From Nitrospira sp. (GTDB lineage Bacteria > Nitrospirota > Nitrospiria > Nitrospirales > Nitrospiraceae): a DNA stretch of 64,000 bases. Below are positions 8,743 to 18,485 of the stretch, piece after piece. The position numbers were made by a program, and so were the translations under genes. The notes under the pieces are model-generated. The model saw nothing but the letters and a program-made list of their open reading frames with translations, was not told where the DNA came from and did no database searches. Location: assembly GCA_018242725.1 (NCBI GenBank), contig JAFEBI010000011.1, forward strand, positions 411,477 to 475,476. Direction: 5' to 3'. Position 1 is the first letter of the stretch; each line of letters begins with the position of its first letter.

Positions 8743-9516
8743 ATGAATGACAGTCATCTTGGGAGCCGCTCCCCATTGTCGCTGACTATCCTTGGCGGTC
8801 TAGCCCTGTTTATCGCTGGTTGCTCTGCAACGGCTAAGGATACCAAGGGTGTACCAACTCCTTCTCCGGATGTCGCTGATGCTGCGATTGAGCGCTATAT
8901 CCGCGCCCATCCGGAAGTGATCGAGCAATCGCTGCAGGCGATGGAAGCCAAACGAGAAGCGGAACAGAAGGACCGTCAAAAAATAGCCCTCAAAACGAAG
9001 CAGGATGAGTTGCTGCACGATCCCATGTCACCGGTCAGCGGCAATCCAAAAGGCGAGATCACCTTGGTGGAGTTCTATGATTATCGGTGTGGGTTCTGTA
9101 AGAAGGCGGCATCCGCCGTCACGGAACTGCAGAAAATCGATCCGCGAGTGCGGGTGGTCTATAAGGACTTCCCTATTTTAGGCGAGCCATCTGAACTCGC
9201 GGCCAGGGCTGCGCTCGCGTCACAGGTCCAAGGCAAGCACCAAGCCTTCCACGAGGCATTGCTGGCGTCACACGCTGACATGACGAAAGAGTCGATCTTA
9301 AAGGTCGCAGCGAAGGTCGGTCTCGATACGAAACGTCTAGATGCTGACATGGCCAATCCCAAGTGGCAGACTGCCATTGCGAAGAATCGCGCCCTCGCCC
9401 GTGAACTTGGGATCTCAGGAACGCCAGGCTTCATCGTGGGCAACGAACTGGTGCCTGGGTGGTTGGATTTGAATGGGCTGAAGGAATTGATTGCTCGGGC
9501 GGGATACGGGAAATGA
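8743..9516 (+). CDS. DsbA-family thioredoxin-fold lipoprotein
   Basis: A 257-residue protein with a lipoprotein signal (hydrophobic stretch ending in IAGCSAT, so lipidation at that Cys is expected). A charged helical linker follows, then a DsbA-like domain. The redox motif is CGFC in FYDYRCGFCKKAAS, and the cis-proline loop is GISGTPGFIVG. It resembles Com1/BdbD-type proteins that oxidise or isomerise disulfides of envelope proteins. A good GAGG ribosome-binding site precedes the ATG at 8743. Confidence 0.88.
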   Translation: MNDSHLGSRSPLSLTILGGLALFIAGCSATAKDTKGVPTPSPDVADAAIERYIRAHPEVIEQSLQAMEAKREAEQKDRQKIALKTKQDELLHDPMSPVSGNPKGEITLVEFYDYRCGFCKKAASAVTELQKIDPRVRVVYKDFPILGEPSELAARAALASQVQGKHQAFHEALLASHADMTKESILKVAAKVGLDTKRLDADMANPKWQTAIAKNRALARELGISGTPGFIVGNELVPGWLDLNGLKELIARAGYGK

Positions 9517-9637
9517 AGGCTTGCAGGAAAGCCATTGACCTAGTCTGGCAGGCATATGTTATGTGATCAGGATTTGAAGATCTGGAGCTTACCGGAGTCA
9601 ATCTAAACGCTAAACATTCTTGTCCGAATCGAAGGCC

Positions 9638-10468
9638 ATGACTTCTGAAAATTTAGGCAATCAACTAAATCGTATTGTGAGCGCAACGCAAGGTGCTCTC
9701 TTCAATCACGGTGAGCTGGCGCAGTTAACCTATGGCGCCTTTGATATTGCGGCGCGGTCCATGCAAGCCTCGGAACAAGAAGAGATTGAAGTCACTTTTC
9801 CAATCGGGTATCGCCCAGACAAGACAACAATTGAAAGCACGCGAAAATACAAAAAGGATGAGCTGCTAACAAGGTATCAGTTTCTCGCAGATCGCCAGCT
9901 GGCGGTTAACGGTCTGGTGCAAATGGTGACCCTAGTCGAGGCCATGCTTGGCGATGTTGTCAGAGCGGTTGTTATGCACTACCCGAAAAAGCTGGGTGCG
10001 AAGCGGAACGTTCCACTCCAAGTAGTGCTTGAAGCCGCTTCGATTGAAGAGATTCATTTGCGTGCAGCAGACATTTTGTTAAACGAGTTGTTCTATAAGT
10101 CACCGGTGGAGTTTGCGGAGTTGGCAAAGAGCATTATAACTGTGAATCTTTTGGAGTGTCCTGCATTTCACAAATACGTGGAGATTAAGGCTTCTCGAGA
10201 TATCTATATCCACAATCGCTGGATGGCAAATGAGATATATGTTCGGAAAGCTGGCACGCACGCTCGTGTTCAAGCGGGATCAGTGCTTCCTGCGAACATT
10301 CAATATTTCTTGGAGTCCTATGAAGCCTGTCTTCAGATGGTGGAGTGGATAGAAAAGGAGTTGCACCAGCATTGGCATAGCTCCGAGTTCGAGGAACAAC
10401 AAAATAAGAGGAAGGAAAAGGTAACACTAGAACCCGTTTCACAATTAAACAGTATCGCCTCGCAGTAA
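9638..10468 (+). CDS. Hypothetical protein with HEPN-like RxxxxH motif
   Basis: A 276-residue, mostly helical cytoplasmic protein that I cannot name. Near residue 185 it has SRDIYIHNRW, fitting the R(x)4-6H signature of HEPN-type ribonuclease or nucleic-acid-binding domains. The surrounding helices (DIYIHNRWMANEIY) are like RiboL-PSP-type HEPN proteins. The ATG at 9638 is preferred; a TTG at 9620 would extend it by six residues. It stands alone between the DsbA-like and TPR genes. The HEPN assignment rests on a short motif and helical character. Confidence 0.65.
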   Translation: MTSENLGNQLNRIVSATQGALFNHGELAQLTYGAFDIAARSMQASEQEEIEVTFPIGYRPDKTTIESTRKYKKDELLTRYQFLADRQLAVNGLVQMVTLVEAMLGDVVRAVVMHYPKKLGAKRNVPLQVVLEAASIEEIHLRAADILLNELFYKSPVEFAELAKSIITVNLLECPAFHKYVEIKASRDIYIHNRWMANEIYVRKAGTHARVQAGSVLPANIQYFLESYEACLQMVEWIEKELHQHWHSSEFEEQQNKRKEKVTLEPVSQLNSIASQ

Positions 10469-10659
10469 CATCGACGTCGTACAGAGATAAAATGGCCGGG
10501 AATTGTTTCGTGAATAAAATGGGAATGAACGGCCTGGCTTTACAATTCAACAGCGTGTTGCATGAGACGCAATGTTAGTACTGGCCCCCTTGCCTATCAA
10601 TTTGCACTGGCAAAAGGTAGTGACGCACTGGTTGTTCTAAACGGTACAGCAGGAGGCTG

Positions 10660-12258
10660 ATGCGACAGCTGACTAGTTTCATTGCTGCGTGCCTTTTCGG
10701 ATTAACTGGGGTGCAGACCACACTTGGGGATTCCGGCTCTCCGAGCCAGGTAGCCGAGGCGGCTCAGGTGTCGCTCTATGACAACCTGGGTACGCTGCAT
10801 TATCCGATCACTACGGCGGTACCGCTCGCGCAGAGATACTTCGATCAGGGGTTGCGGCTGTACTACGCATTCAACCACCAGGAAGCTATTCGGTCCTTTC
10901 AAGAAGGTGCGCGGCTCGATCCGGACAGCGCCATGTGCTACTGGGGCATCGCGCTCGCCTACGGGCCTAACATCAATGCGCCGATGGATGTGGCGAGTGG
11001 TCGTCTTGCCTACGCCGCCATTGAGCAGGCCGGGCAGTATGCATCAACGGTGAGCGATCGCGAACAAGCCCTGATCCGAGCGCTTGCGACTCGGTACGCT
11101 GCTGATCCGACAGCCAATCGTGCAGAACTAGATGCAGCCTATTCGCGTGCGATGGCCGAAGTGGTACAGCGTTTCAAGGATGACTTCGAGGCCAAGACAC
11201 TATATGCAGAATCGCTGATGGACTTGAGCCCATGGAACTACTGGACTGCGGATGGAAAACCCAAATCTAATACGGCTACGCTACTATCCCATCTCGAACA
11301 GGTCTTGGCTGCCAAGCCTGATCATCCTGGTGCCAACCACTTTTACATCCATGCGGTTGAGGCGGTTCAACCGGAACGTGCAGTCGCAGCTGCAGAGCGC
11401 CTCGCAGACTTGATGCCTGGGGCTGGCCACCTGGTGCATATGCCGGGCCATATCTACATCCGGGTTGGCCGGTACGAAGATGCCATCAAGGCCAACGAGC
11501 ATGCCGTGCACGCGGATGAAACCTACATTCGTGACCACATTCCAGCCGTCGGCATCTACGTGCTTGGCTATTACCCCCACAACTACGATTTTCTTGCGTT
11601 TGCCGCGAGCATGATCGGTCGTGAAGCGCAGGCCATCTCCGCGGCTGACAAGATTGCGGCGTTGGTACCACAGGAACTCTTGCACAACCCAGACATGACT
11701 TTTCTTCAGCATCACCAGACGCGCAATCTCCAGATGCGTGTGCGGTTTGGTCGATGGGATGAGCTCTTGAATGCGGAGGGGCCCGCTGAGGACCTGCCAT
11801 ATGCCCGTGCCATGTGGCTATACGCACACGGTCGAGCATTGGCCGCACGTGGCCATCTTAAGGCGGCAGATGCCACGTTGGCGGAGTTGCGCGCCATTGC
11901 TCAGGATCGTCAGGTGAGGCCGCTGCGGCTTGAATTCAACAGCGCCGGCACCGTGCTGGATATTGCCGTTGAGGTGCTTGTCGCCCACATCGCTGCGGCG
12001 AAAGGAGATCTTCCAGATGCGATCACTCATCTCCGGGAGGCCGTGCGGCGAGAGGACGCGCTCGTCTACGGGGAGCCGCCCGAGTGGACGGTGCCTGTGA
12101 GAGAGGAGCTTGGCCTGGTATTGCTCAAGGCAGGGCGCTCAGAGGAGGCCGAACAGGTATTTCGTGAAGATCTGCGGTGTTTTCCTGACAATCTCTGGTC
12201 GCGGCAAGGCCTTACCGATGCTCTCCGTTTACTGAATGGCGAGATGAAAACCGAATGA
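10660..12258 (+). CDS. Secreted tetratricopeptide-repeat protein
   Basis: A 532-residue protein with an N-terminal signal peptide (TSFIAACLFGLTGVQTTLG) and TPR-like helical repeats throughout. The clearest are FNHQEAIRSFQEGARLDPDS near residue 75 and GRSEEAEQVFREDLRCFPDN near the C-terminus. The family occurs widely as periplasmic TPR proteins of unknown role. No catalytic motif is visible; two HxxGH-like segments (GHLVHMPGHIYIR) are conserved-looking but unexplained. It appears to be a single transcription unit with an AGGAGG ribosome-binding site before the ATG. Confidence 0.8.
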   Translation: MRQLTSFIAACLFGLTGVQTTLGDSGSPSQVAEAAQVSLYDNLGTLHYPITTAVPLAQRYFDQGLRLYYAFNHQEAIRSFQEGARLDPDSAMCYWGIALAYGPNINAPMDVASGRLAYAAIEQAGQYASTVSDREQALIRALATRYAADPTANRAELDAAYSRAMAEVVQRFKDDFEAKTLYAESLMDLSPWNYWTADGKPKSNTATLLSHLEQVLAAKPDHPGANHFYIHAVEAVQPERAVAAAERLADLMPGAGHLVHMPGHIYIRVGRYEDAIKANEHAVHADETYIRDHIPAVGIYVLGYYPHNYDFLAFAASMIGREAQAISAADKIAALVPQELLHNPDMTFLQHHQTRNLQMRVRFGRWDELLNAEGPAEDLPYARAMWLYAHGRALAARGHLKAADATLAELRAIAQDRQVRPLRLEFNSAGTVLDIAVEVLVAHIAAAKGDLPDAITHLREAVRREDALVYGEPPEWTVPVREELGLVLLKAGRSEEAEQVFREDLRCFPDNLWSRQGLTDALRLLNGEMKTE

Positions 12259-12429
12259 TGAAATGGCGTGGGATACTTTTACGTGCGTGGCCCATTTCGC
12301 AAGTGGCTTTGGCATGATCGCCGTCAGTTGCAATCATCCTCAGTACATCACCAGAGTCCTTCTGTCGTCGTCTTGCACCTCTGGCTCGCCCTACCTATGA
12401 TCGGATCCCCAAATCTTTGAGGAGATTTC

Positions 12430-13164
12430 ATGGCCAAGATCACCGAGATCGCTCCGGACCTCTTTCGTCTCACCACGTTTGTTGAGCCGTTCAACATTCA
12501 GTTCAGTCAGTTTTTGGTACGTGACGATCAGCCGCTGCTGTTCCATACCGGCCCGCGCGCCTTGTTTGCTGACGTCAAAGCTGCTGTGACATCGTTGATT
12601 GATCCGCAGACGTTGCGCTGGATCGGGTTCAGCCATTTCGAGTCTGACGAGTGCGCGACGGTGCCGGAGTGGCAGCAGCTGGCCCCGCAGTCGGAAGTGT
12701 TGTGCAGTATGGTCGGCAAGATGGTGAGCGTCGACGATTGTCTGGCGCTGCGTCCTGCCAAAGGGATGGTCGACGGTGAAGTGCTTGAAACAGGACAATA
12801 CCGCTTTCGCTTTCTTGCCACGCCGCATGTGCCCCATTGCTGGGAAGCAGGGCTGCTATTTGAGGAAACCCAACGGACGCTTCTTTGCTCAGATCTCTTT
12901 CACCAAGATGGGGATGTCGAGGCGATGACGGAATCGGATGTCATCGGCCGATGTCGAGAGACTCTGACGGGCTATCAACAAGGACCGCTGGCGAATTACG
13001 TGCCCTATTGTTCCTTGACGGAGGCGACGCTGAACCGGTTGGCATCTCTGCAGCCGAATCGGCTTGCGACCATGCACGGCTCTGTCTATGTCGGTGATGG
13101 AAGCCAGGCACTCCACGATCTTGCCGCCATGTGGCGGGAGGTGCTCACGCCACACCCAGTGTAG
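12430..13164 (+). CDS. MBL-fold diiron (ODP-type) protein
   Basis: A 244-residue metallo-beta-lactamase-fold protein. The first metal motif reads HFESDEC (HxExDE) rather than the hydrolase HxHxDH, which matches the oxygen-binding diiron (ODP) family related to the diiron domain of flavodiiron proteins. Further ligands are likely in [17 protein letters not shown] and the C-terminal MHGS. ODP proteins bind oxygen and serve as sensors in some chemotaxis systems. No flavodoxin domain is attached. It is preceded by GAGGAGA before the ATG and appears monocistronic. Confidence 0.8.
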   Translation: MAKITEIAPDLFRLTTFVEPFNIQFSQFLVRDDQPLLFHTGPRALFADVKAAVTSLIDPQTLRWIGFSHFESDECATVPEWQQLAPQSEVLCSMVGKMVSVDDCLALRPAKGMVDGEVLETGQYRFRFLATPHVPHCWEAGLLFEETQRTLLCSDLFHQDGDVEAMTESDVIGRCRETLTGYQQGPLANYVPYCSLTEATLNRLASLQPNRLATMHGSVYVGDGSQALHDLAAMWREVLTPHPV

Positions 13165-13268
13165 ATCCAGCCAGTCCTCTCAGGAATCACATTTTTCTTG
13201 GGAATAATCCTCTCCACAGAGATACTGCGAAAGCAGGACACCCGTCCACTAGGAAGCACGGAGGGCTT

Positions 13269-13676
13269 ATGACCGGTCCGGCCAAGATCGTTGTACGGTA
13301 TCAGAATGGATCGATGTTAAAGGGCTATGCCCAAGACTTCTCTCCCGGTGCTCAATATTTTCATGTGAAGGCAGAGGGAGCCAAGACGTCGGTACCGCCC
13401 ACACGCGTGGTGATGCAGGAGCTGAAGGCGGTGTTCTTTGTGCGAGACTTTGTGGGAAACGGGAGCTACAAGGAGGGCAAGTCATTCGTTTCGGGTAAGC
13501 CTTTGTCCGGGAGAAAAGTCGAGGTCACATTCCAGGACGGCGAACACTTAGTCGGAACGACCACTGGCTATGACCAGACTCGGCCTGGTTTCTTTTTATT
13601 TCCGGCTGACGATGGCAGCAACAATGTTCGTATGTACATCGTTGCCAAAGCGGTCAAAGCCGTACGGTTCCTCTAG
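13269..13676 (+). CDS. Hypothetical beta-rich protein with internal duplication
   Basis: A 135-residue protein. Two halves look alike: VVRYQNGSMLKGYAQDF...ELKAVFFVRD and VEVTFQDGEHLVGTTTGY...AVKAVRFL, suggesting a duplicated small beta-barrel. No signal peptide or catalytic motif is visible. The pattern (strand, D/NG turn, G-x-x) is like small proteins often found with PilZ or signalling genes. ATG at 13269 is chosen because upstream in-frame sequence looks non-coding. It converges with sua5. Confidence 0.65.
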   Translation: MTGPAKIVVRYQNGSMLKGYAQDFSPGAQYFHVKAEGAKTSVPPTRVVMQELKAVFFVRDFVGNGSYKEGKSFVSGKPLSGRKVEVTFQDGEHLVGTTTGYDQTRPGFFLFPADDGSNNVRMYIVAKAVKAVRFL

Positions 13677-13697
13677 CCTAGAATGGATGATCTGACG

Positions 13698-14678
13698 TTA
13701 TGAGGCAGCGCAGCGGCGCAGACGGTCCATGATCGCCACTCCCAACCCTTCTTCCTGACAAGATTCCACATAGATCCGATCCAGACCTTGGGTGTCCAGC
13801 CGTCGGAGCGCTGCAAAGAGGTGGCGTGCGGCTTCCCGAAGGTCGCCGGTCGTCGAGAGCACTTCAATCGATGCGAAGCGCCCGTCCATCGCACTGGACG
13901 GGGAAAAGATTAACAATCCCGCCCGTTCGTTTTTCGTCAGTATTGGTCTTGCCTTGACGGTGGTCATGATGGTGACGGGGGTTTGTGTTGCGTAATGGCG
14001 AGCCAATTGCCCTGGGGCGGTCGGCTGATCGACTATGGAAGATGATCGGCGAAGTGGACCGATCACGGCGCTGAGCTGCTCGATGGTGATACTCCCAGGC
14101 CGCAACAATTCAGCCTGAGGGCCTACCAGTGAGACGATGGTCGATTCGACGCCGACGGAGCAGGGGCCTCCATCGAGGATGAGATCGATCGTACGGCCAA
14201 GCCCATCTGACACATGTTGCGCCGTTGTCGGACTGACGTAACCAAAGGGATTGGCGCTGGGTGCGGCAATCGGAGTTCCTGCCTCTCGAATGAGGGCTTG
14301 CGCCACCGGATGGCTCGGCATTCTGACGGCGACGGTGTTCAGGCCGGCAGTGACGAGATCTGGAATGGCCGGCTGTTTCGGCAAGACCAGCGTGAGTGGG
14401 CCTGGCCAAAACTGATCGATGAGTAGCCTGGCTGTTGCAGTGAGGACGCTCACTACGTTGTTCAGCTGGATTCGGTCGGTAATATGGACGATGAGCGGAT
14501 CGAATTGCGGCCGTTGTTTGGCTTCAAACACCTTCGCCGCTGCGTCGGAGTTCAACGCGTCACAGCCGAGTCCATAGACCGTTTCTGTTGGAAAGGCCAC
14601 GAGCCCGCCCAGCCTAATGGTTTCGCCGGCCAGGCGAATGGATTCTGGATCTGAGGCTGGGAGGATTTGAGCGTTCAC
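13698..14678 (-). CDS. tsaC: L-threonylcarbamoyladenylate synthase (Sua5)
   Basis: A 326-residue Sua5-type enzyme: YrdC domain (about residues 10-200) plus C-terminal Sua5 domain. Diagnostic motifs are FPTETVYGLGCDA, KQRPQFDPLIVH and APSANPFGYVSPT. It makes threonylcarbamoyl-AMP from threonine, bicarbonate and ATP, the first step of the t6A37 modification in ANN-decoding tRNAs. The length is normal for the two-domain form. It is transcribed in the same direction as the cyclophilin gene 45 bp upstream. Confidence 0.92.
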   Translation of the reverse strand: MNAQILPASDPESIRLAGETIRLGGLVAFPTETVYGLGCDALNSDAAAKVFEAKQRPQFDPLIVHITDRIQLNNVVSVLTATARLLIDQFWPGPLTLVLPKQPAIPDLVTAGLNTVAVRMPSHPVAQALIREAGTPIAAPSANPFGYVSPTTAQHVSDGLGRTIDLILDGGPCSVGVESTIVSLVGPQAELLRPGSITIEQLSAVIGPLRRSSSIVDQPTAPGQLARHYATQTPVTIMTTVKARPILTKNERAGLLIFSPSSAMDGRFASIEVLSTTGDLREAARHLFAALRRLDTQGLDRIYVESCQEEGLGVAIMDRLRRCAAS

Positions 14679-14723
14679 CGGATTGATGATGGTGTTGAAC
14701 GAGGGTTTGTTCTTGCCGACCGG

Positions 14724-15245
14724 CTATTCTTTGACGGTCATGGTCATTTTGATTGGATCGAGAGGGTTGTCATGTTCGTCGCGCGGCGCGGCGACGATCT
14801 TGTCGACCACGTCGATCCCACGGAAGACCTCTCCAAACACGGTATAGCGACGGTCCAATCCGCTGTTGTCTCCCACACAGATGAAAAATTGTGAGCCGTT
14901 GTCATTGAAGTCGCGTGTGCTGTTGCTCTCGCGCGGCATCTTGGCCATGGAGAGTGCACCCCGCTTGTGGGGATAATCGTTGGGTTCAGGGGAAAGAAAG
15001 TATCCGGGTCCACCGGTTCCGTGGAGCATACGATCCGGATGCTTGCTCAAGGGATCACCGCCTTGGATCAGAAAGCCTGGCACCACTCGGTGGAATGACG
15101 TGCCGTCGTAGAATCCCATCTTGACCAGGTTGATGAGGTTCTCCACGTGTCGCGGCGCGGCATCAGGGTACAGACGGACCTTGATCTCGCCCAGCTTGGT
15201 GGTAATAGTGATCCGAGGATCCTTTTTCTGAAACTGCAACGTCAT
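14724..15245 (-). CDS. ppiB: Cyclophilin-type peptidyl-prolyl isomerase
   Basis: A 173-residue single-domain cyclophilin without a signal peptide, so cytoplasmic. Core motifs are GFYDGTSFHRVVPGFLIQGGDP, here seen as FHRVVPGFLIQGG, then SMAKMPRESNS, GSQFFICVGD and VFGEVFRGIDVVDKI. The catalytic Arg of FHR is present. It catalyses cis-trans isomerisation of prolyl bonds. It lies just upstream of sua5 on the same strand. Confidence 0.92.
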   Translation of the reverse strand: MTLQFQKKDPRITITTKLGEIKVRLYPDAAPRHVENLINLVKMGFYDGTSFHRVVPGFLIQGGDPLSKHPDRMLHGTGGPGYFLSPEPNDYPHKRGALSMAKMPRESNSTRDFNDNGSQFFICVGDNSGLDRRYTVFGEVFRGIDVVDKIVAAPRDEHDNPLDPIKMTMTVKE

Positions 15246-15332
15246 GGTGCTGACTCTAACAAGGCCATCCTCTTGATGACAAGGACTACCGATAGTGGTC
15301 GGTCCTGTGTGTCCTTTCTCAACGCTCGGCTC

Positions 15333-16649
15333 TTAGCACTCAGCACTATTTCCTTTGAGCCGTTCTTCCGGATTGATGCGGAGCCACATGAATCCGCCGA
15401 GCAGTGCCATGAACGCTGCCAAGCCGAGCGACGCGGGCCATCCCCACTGTTGCGCGATCCATGGCGTGAGGGTCGGGGAGATTGCCCCACCGAGATTAGC
15501 CCCCATGTTCATCAACCCGGACAGACTCCCGGCATGGGCTGGAGACAAGTCGCTGATGGAGGACCAATAAGCGCCGATCGTGAAATAGAGCCATCCGGCT
15601 CCTAATGAGAGACAGGTAATGGCGAGATAGGGTGATTCAACCAAGGCGCCAATGGCGATGGACAGAGCGGCCAGACCCATACCAGCCATGCCGACGATCC
15701 GGCGCCCTCGTGTGACGCCATGTCGGGCCGCCAGTCGATCCGTGATCCATCCGCCGAGGGGGCAGGAGAGGAGGATGGCGAGAAATGGGGCAGCAGCGAA
15801 GAGTCCACCACGTAAGACGCTGAAGCCTCGTTCATTAACGAGGTATAGATAGAACCAGGACATATAGACATAGGCGACGTAGCCAAGGCATCCGTAACTC
15901 AGCACGAGCCACCAGACTGTGGAGGTTCGCCGGAGATGACTCCAGGGCATCGAAGTCTTGGGCGTCGGCGTGGGTGCCGTGGCAGTCGGGTCTACGGAAG
16001 GAGTGGGCCTGGGGGGACTCGTGGGGCGGTCAGCGGCAAGCAGCCACCAGATGACGGCCAGACCGAGGCCAAGACCGCTTGAAAGATAAAAGGCTGTCTG
16101 CCATCCAAAGTTGACCATGATCCAGGTGGTGATTGGAGGGGTGATGGCCGCACCGACTCCGATTCCTCCAATAGCAATGCCGATACCAAGTCCCCGTTCG
16201 TGGGGAGGGAGCCAGTCCGTGACCGCTCGGTTAAAGGTCGGCAGCGCTGCTGCTTCTCCAACCCCAAGGAAGAAGCGGATCAAGGCAAGTGCGCCCACGA
16301 TTCCCAACGGCCCGGCGAGGAACGATGTGGCCGCCACAGCCGTCCAGGCAGTAAAGCAAGACCACCAGATGAGGGCGATGGTGAGGACGATGCGCACGCC
16401 CCAACGATCGCTCAACCAACCGCCAGGAATTTGGAAGAAAGCGTACCCCACGACAAACGCGGAGAAAATCCAGCCCATCTCCTGGTCGGTCAGTCCCAGC
16501 GCCGGCATCATTTGACGTGCGGTGACGGAAATGTTGACCCGATCGATGTACGTGACGACACTGATGGAGAAGAGTAAGCCGAGGATGAGCCAACGCACTG
16601 GTGAGGGTGACGATGATTCGGTGCGAGGAAGAGGGGCCGTGTCGCTCAC
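15333..16649 (-). CDS. MFS transporter, anion:cation symporter (ACS)-like
   Basis: A 438-residue major facilitator with about 12 hydrophobic helices and a cytoplasmic loop near the middle rich in Pro and Thr. The N-terminal YIDRVNISV and the loop 2-3 motif GGWLSDRWGVR are typical of the ACS family, whose members carry organic anions such as hexuronates, phthalate or glycerate. The substrate cannot be assigned. No adjacent catabolic genes are present to help. Confidence 0.85.
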   Translation of the reverse strand: MSDTAPLPRTESSSPSPVRWLILGLLFSISVVTYIDRVNISVTARQMMPALGLTDQEMGWIFSAFVVGYAFFQIPGGWLSDRWGVRIVLTIALIWWSCFTAWTAVAATSFLAGPLGIVGALALIRFFLGVGEAAALPTFNRAVTDWLPPHERGLGIGIAIGGIGVGAAITPPITTWIMVNFGWQTAFYLSSGLGLGLAVIWWLLAADRPTSPPRPTPSVDPTATAPTPTPKTSMPWSHLRRTSTVWWLVLSYGCLGYVAYVYMSWFYLYLVNERGFSVLRGGLFAAAPFLAILLSCPLGGWITDRLAARHGVTRGRRIVGMAGMGLAALSIAIGALVESPYLAITCLSLGAGWLYFTIGAYWSSISDLSPAHAGSLSGLMNMGANLGGAISPTLTPWIAQQWGWPASLGLAAFMALLGGFMWLRINPEERLKGNSAEC

Positions 16650-16754
16650 AGCAGTCTTAAGAGCAGGTGTTCAGGGGGGATGGTTCGCACGATTGGTCAG
16701 GGGTAGCGGGCTGAATGGAGTGCCGCCTCCTGTGCAGAGGCGGCATTCTCGCTG

Positions 16755-17435
16755 TTATTTTGCAGCCACGATCTCGAGTAATTCCACTTCAAATATTAAC
16801 GTGGACCCTGGCTTGATGGGTGAGCCAGGCGGGCTTGCATCACCATATGCCAGATTAGACGGACAGATCAGCCGACTCTTGCCACCGACTTTAATCTGTT
16901 GAACCCCTTCCGTCCAACACTTGATGACTTTGTCGAGCGGAAAAGTAGCCGGCTCTCCACGCTTGATAGAACTGTCGAATACGGTCCCATCGGTGAGGGT
17001 GCCGTGATAATGGACCTTGACGGTATCGGTTGCCTTCGGAGTTGCGCCGGTTCCAGGCTTAATCGGCGTGATCACAATGCCGGACTCAGTCTTGATGGAG
17101 CCCTTTTCCGTCGCTGCTTTGGCGGTGAATGCGGCTCCAGCTTTTTTTTCACCCTCGGCGACGAGGGCCAAGCGAGCTTGCTGAAGTTGCTGGATTTTTG
17201 GTCCGAAGGTTTGGAGGTCGACTTTTGGCGAGCGCTTGAGCACGCCATCGGTCATCCCATTCTTGACCATGTCCAGTTCAGCTTCGGTCAGAGAGAATGT
17301 CCCGATCGATTGGCTGAGAGCCAAGCCCAAGGCATACAAGGTTTTTTGGTCATCGTTGGCTGGGTCCGATGCTGCCCACAAGGGGGCCGCAAGAAGAAAA
17401 AGCCCTGCCGCAATAGTCAGTATACGGGTTCGCAT
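16755..17435 (-). CDS. Secreted FKBP-type peptidyl-prolyl isomerase (FkpA/Mip-like)
   Basis: A 226-residue protein: signal peptide (MRTRILTIAAGLFLLAAPLWAA), N-terminal helical dimerisation domain (FKBP_N, about residues 25-105) and C-terminal FKBP domain (about 115-225). FKBP motifs include VKVHYHGTLTDGTVFDSS, GEPATFPLDKVI, and SNLAYGDASPPG. These proteins are periplasmic folding helpers. It is the last ordinary gene before the tRNA-Ser and the accessory region. Confidence 0.9.
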   Translation of the reverse strand: MRTRILTIAAGLFLLAAPLWAASDPANDDQKTLYALGLALSQSIGTFSLTEAELDMVKNGMTDGVLKRSPKVDLQTFGPKIQQLQQARLALVAEGEKKAGAAFTAKAATEKGSIKTESGIVITPIKPGTGATPKATDTVKVHYHGTLTDGTVFDSSIKRGEPATFPLDKVIKCWTEGVQQIKVGGKSRLICPSNLAYGDASPPGSPIKPGSTLIFEVELLEIVAAK

Positions 17436-17586
17436 AGATTGTCGGGTCCTTTCTTAATAAGAGGCCAAAGAAGCTGGTAAGCATACGACACGCATCGTGG
17501 TCCTACAACACATATTTCACAGGGTAGAGATCGGAGGGTTTGGCTAAAAGTGATGGATTACCCGAGAAAATTCATGATGGCAACAG

Positions 17587-17679
17587 TGGCGGAGAGGGAG
17601 GGATTTGAACCCTCGGTAGAGATTTTGTCCCTACGGCGGTTTAGCAAACCGCTGCCTTCGGCCACTCGGCCACCTCTCC
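17587..17679 (-). tRNA. tRNA-Ser(GCU), CCA encoded
   Basis: The reverse strand folds as a class II tRNA: a 7-bp acceptor stem (GGAGAGG with CCTCTCC), D arm beginning GGCCGAGTGG, anticodon loop TTTGCTAAA with anticodon GCT, a long variable arm, and a T loop GGTTCAAATCC. The discriminator is G, as expected for serine, and CCA is encoded at 17589-17587. The 5' half is duplicated in decayed form at 23029-23066, marking this gene as a probable integration site. Confidence 0.95.
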
Positions 17680-18047
17680 ACGTCTGGCGCTAGGTGTTAG
17701 CTAGGAGCCTGTTGCAGTGTCGGAATGATCGTAGGCAGAGAACGTAGCACACTCGATGGTATCGACACAACGTCAACAAGAGGACATCTACCAAAATGAA
17801 AGGAGCGCATCGTGTAAACATCCATCACCTTTCGTATCTTCTCAGCCGCTTCAAGCGGAACGGTCTTCAGCGACAGCGATACTCGTCGCCGCAATCCTTG
17901 GAGCACTTCTCTTGGGTGCTTCCGCCATAGCCTCAACGGACGACTCTCCGTTTTACTTTGATGAATCTGGCCAGGTTCAGCAGCATGGATACTGGACACC
18001 GAATAGTCGAATCAAGCCTGGCTTTGAAACAAGCCGACGATTAACAG

Positions 18048-18485
18048 TGATCTTCCCCCGATTGGGTGGACACCGGGTTAGGCGACAGCCGCCCACGCTT
18101 CGTACACGGCCGGGGAGTCCTAGCCGAGGGTCGAGAGGCGGCGTTGCCGATTAGAGAATACCTCAATGTATTCGAAGATGTCCTGGATCGACTCCCTCCG
18201 CGTCCTGTACTGCCGCTGGTAGACGAGCTCCCGCTTCAGTGTCCCGGAGAAGTTCTCCACACAAGCGTTATCCCAACAGTTCCCTGTACGGCTCATGCTG
18301 GGAATGAGGCCGTACTCATCAAGCAGACGTTGGTAGCTTGTGGCGGCATACTGACTGCCGCGATCTGAATGGTGCAGCAGCCCTGCTGTGGGAGTCCAAT
18401 TTGCCACGGCCATCGCGTGGGATTGCTCGGCCAGTTCGATCGTTAACCGCCTTATGCCGGTGTCTGTGAATTCGGGGGAAGATCA
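18048..18485 (-). mobile_element. Internally deleted IS3-family element
   Basis: Terminal inverted repeats are visible: the left end TGATCTTCCCCCGATT at 18048 and, reverse-complemented, TGATCTTCCCCCGAAT at 18485, with GGACACC/AGACAC further in. The element is only 438 bp, against about 1.2-1.5 kb for intact IS3 elements. It keeps the C-terminal third of OrfB and a few dozen bases of the opposite end. It sits inside a small secreted-protein gene. No target duplication remains. Confidence 0.75.
18078..18413 (-). pseudogene. IS3-family transposase OrfB, C-terminal remnant
   Basis: The reading matches the end of an IS3-type DDE integrase domain: HHSDRGSQYA carries the second Asp and GNCWDNACVENFSGTLKRE carries the catalytic Glu. 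A TAG at 18120-18122 interrupts the frame 14 codons before the original stop at 18078-18080 (DSPAVYEAWAAVA). The N-terminal two thirds are deleted. It cannot be functional. Confidence 0.8.
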
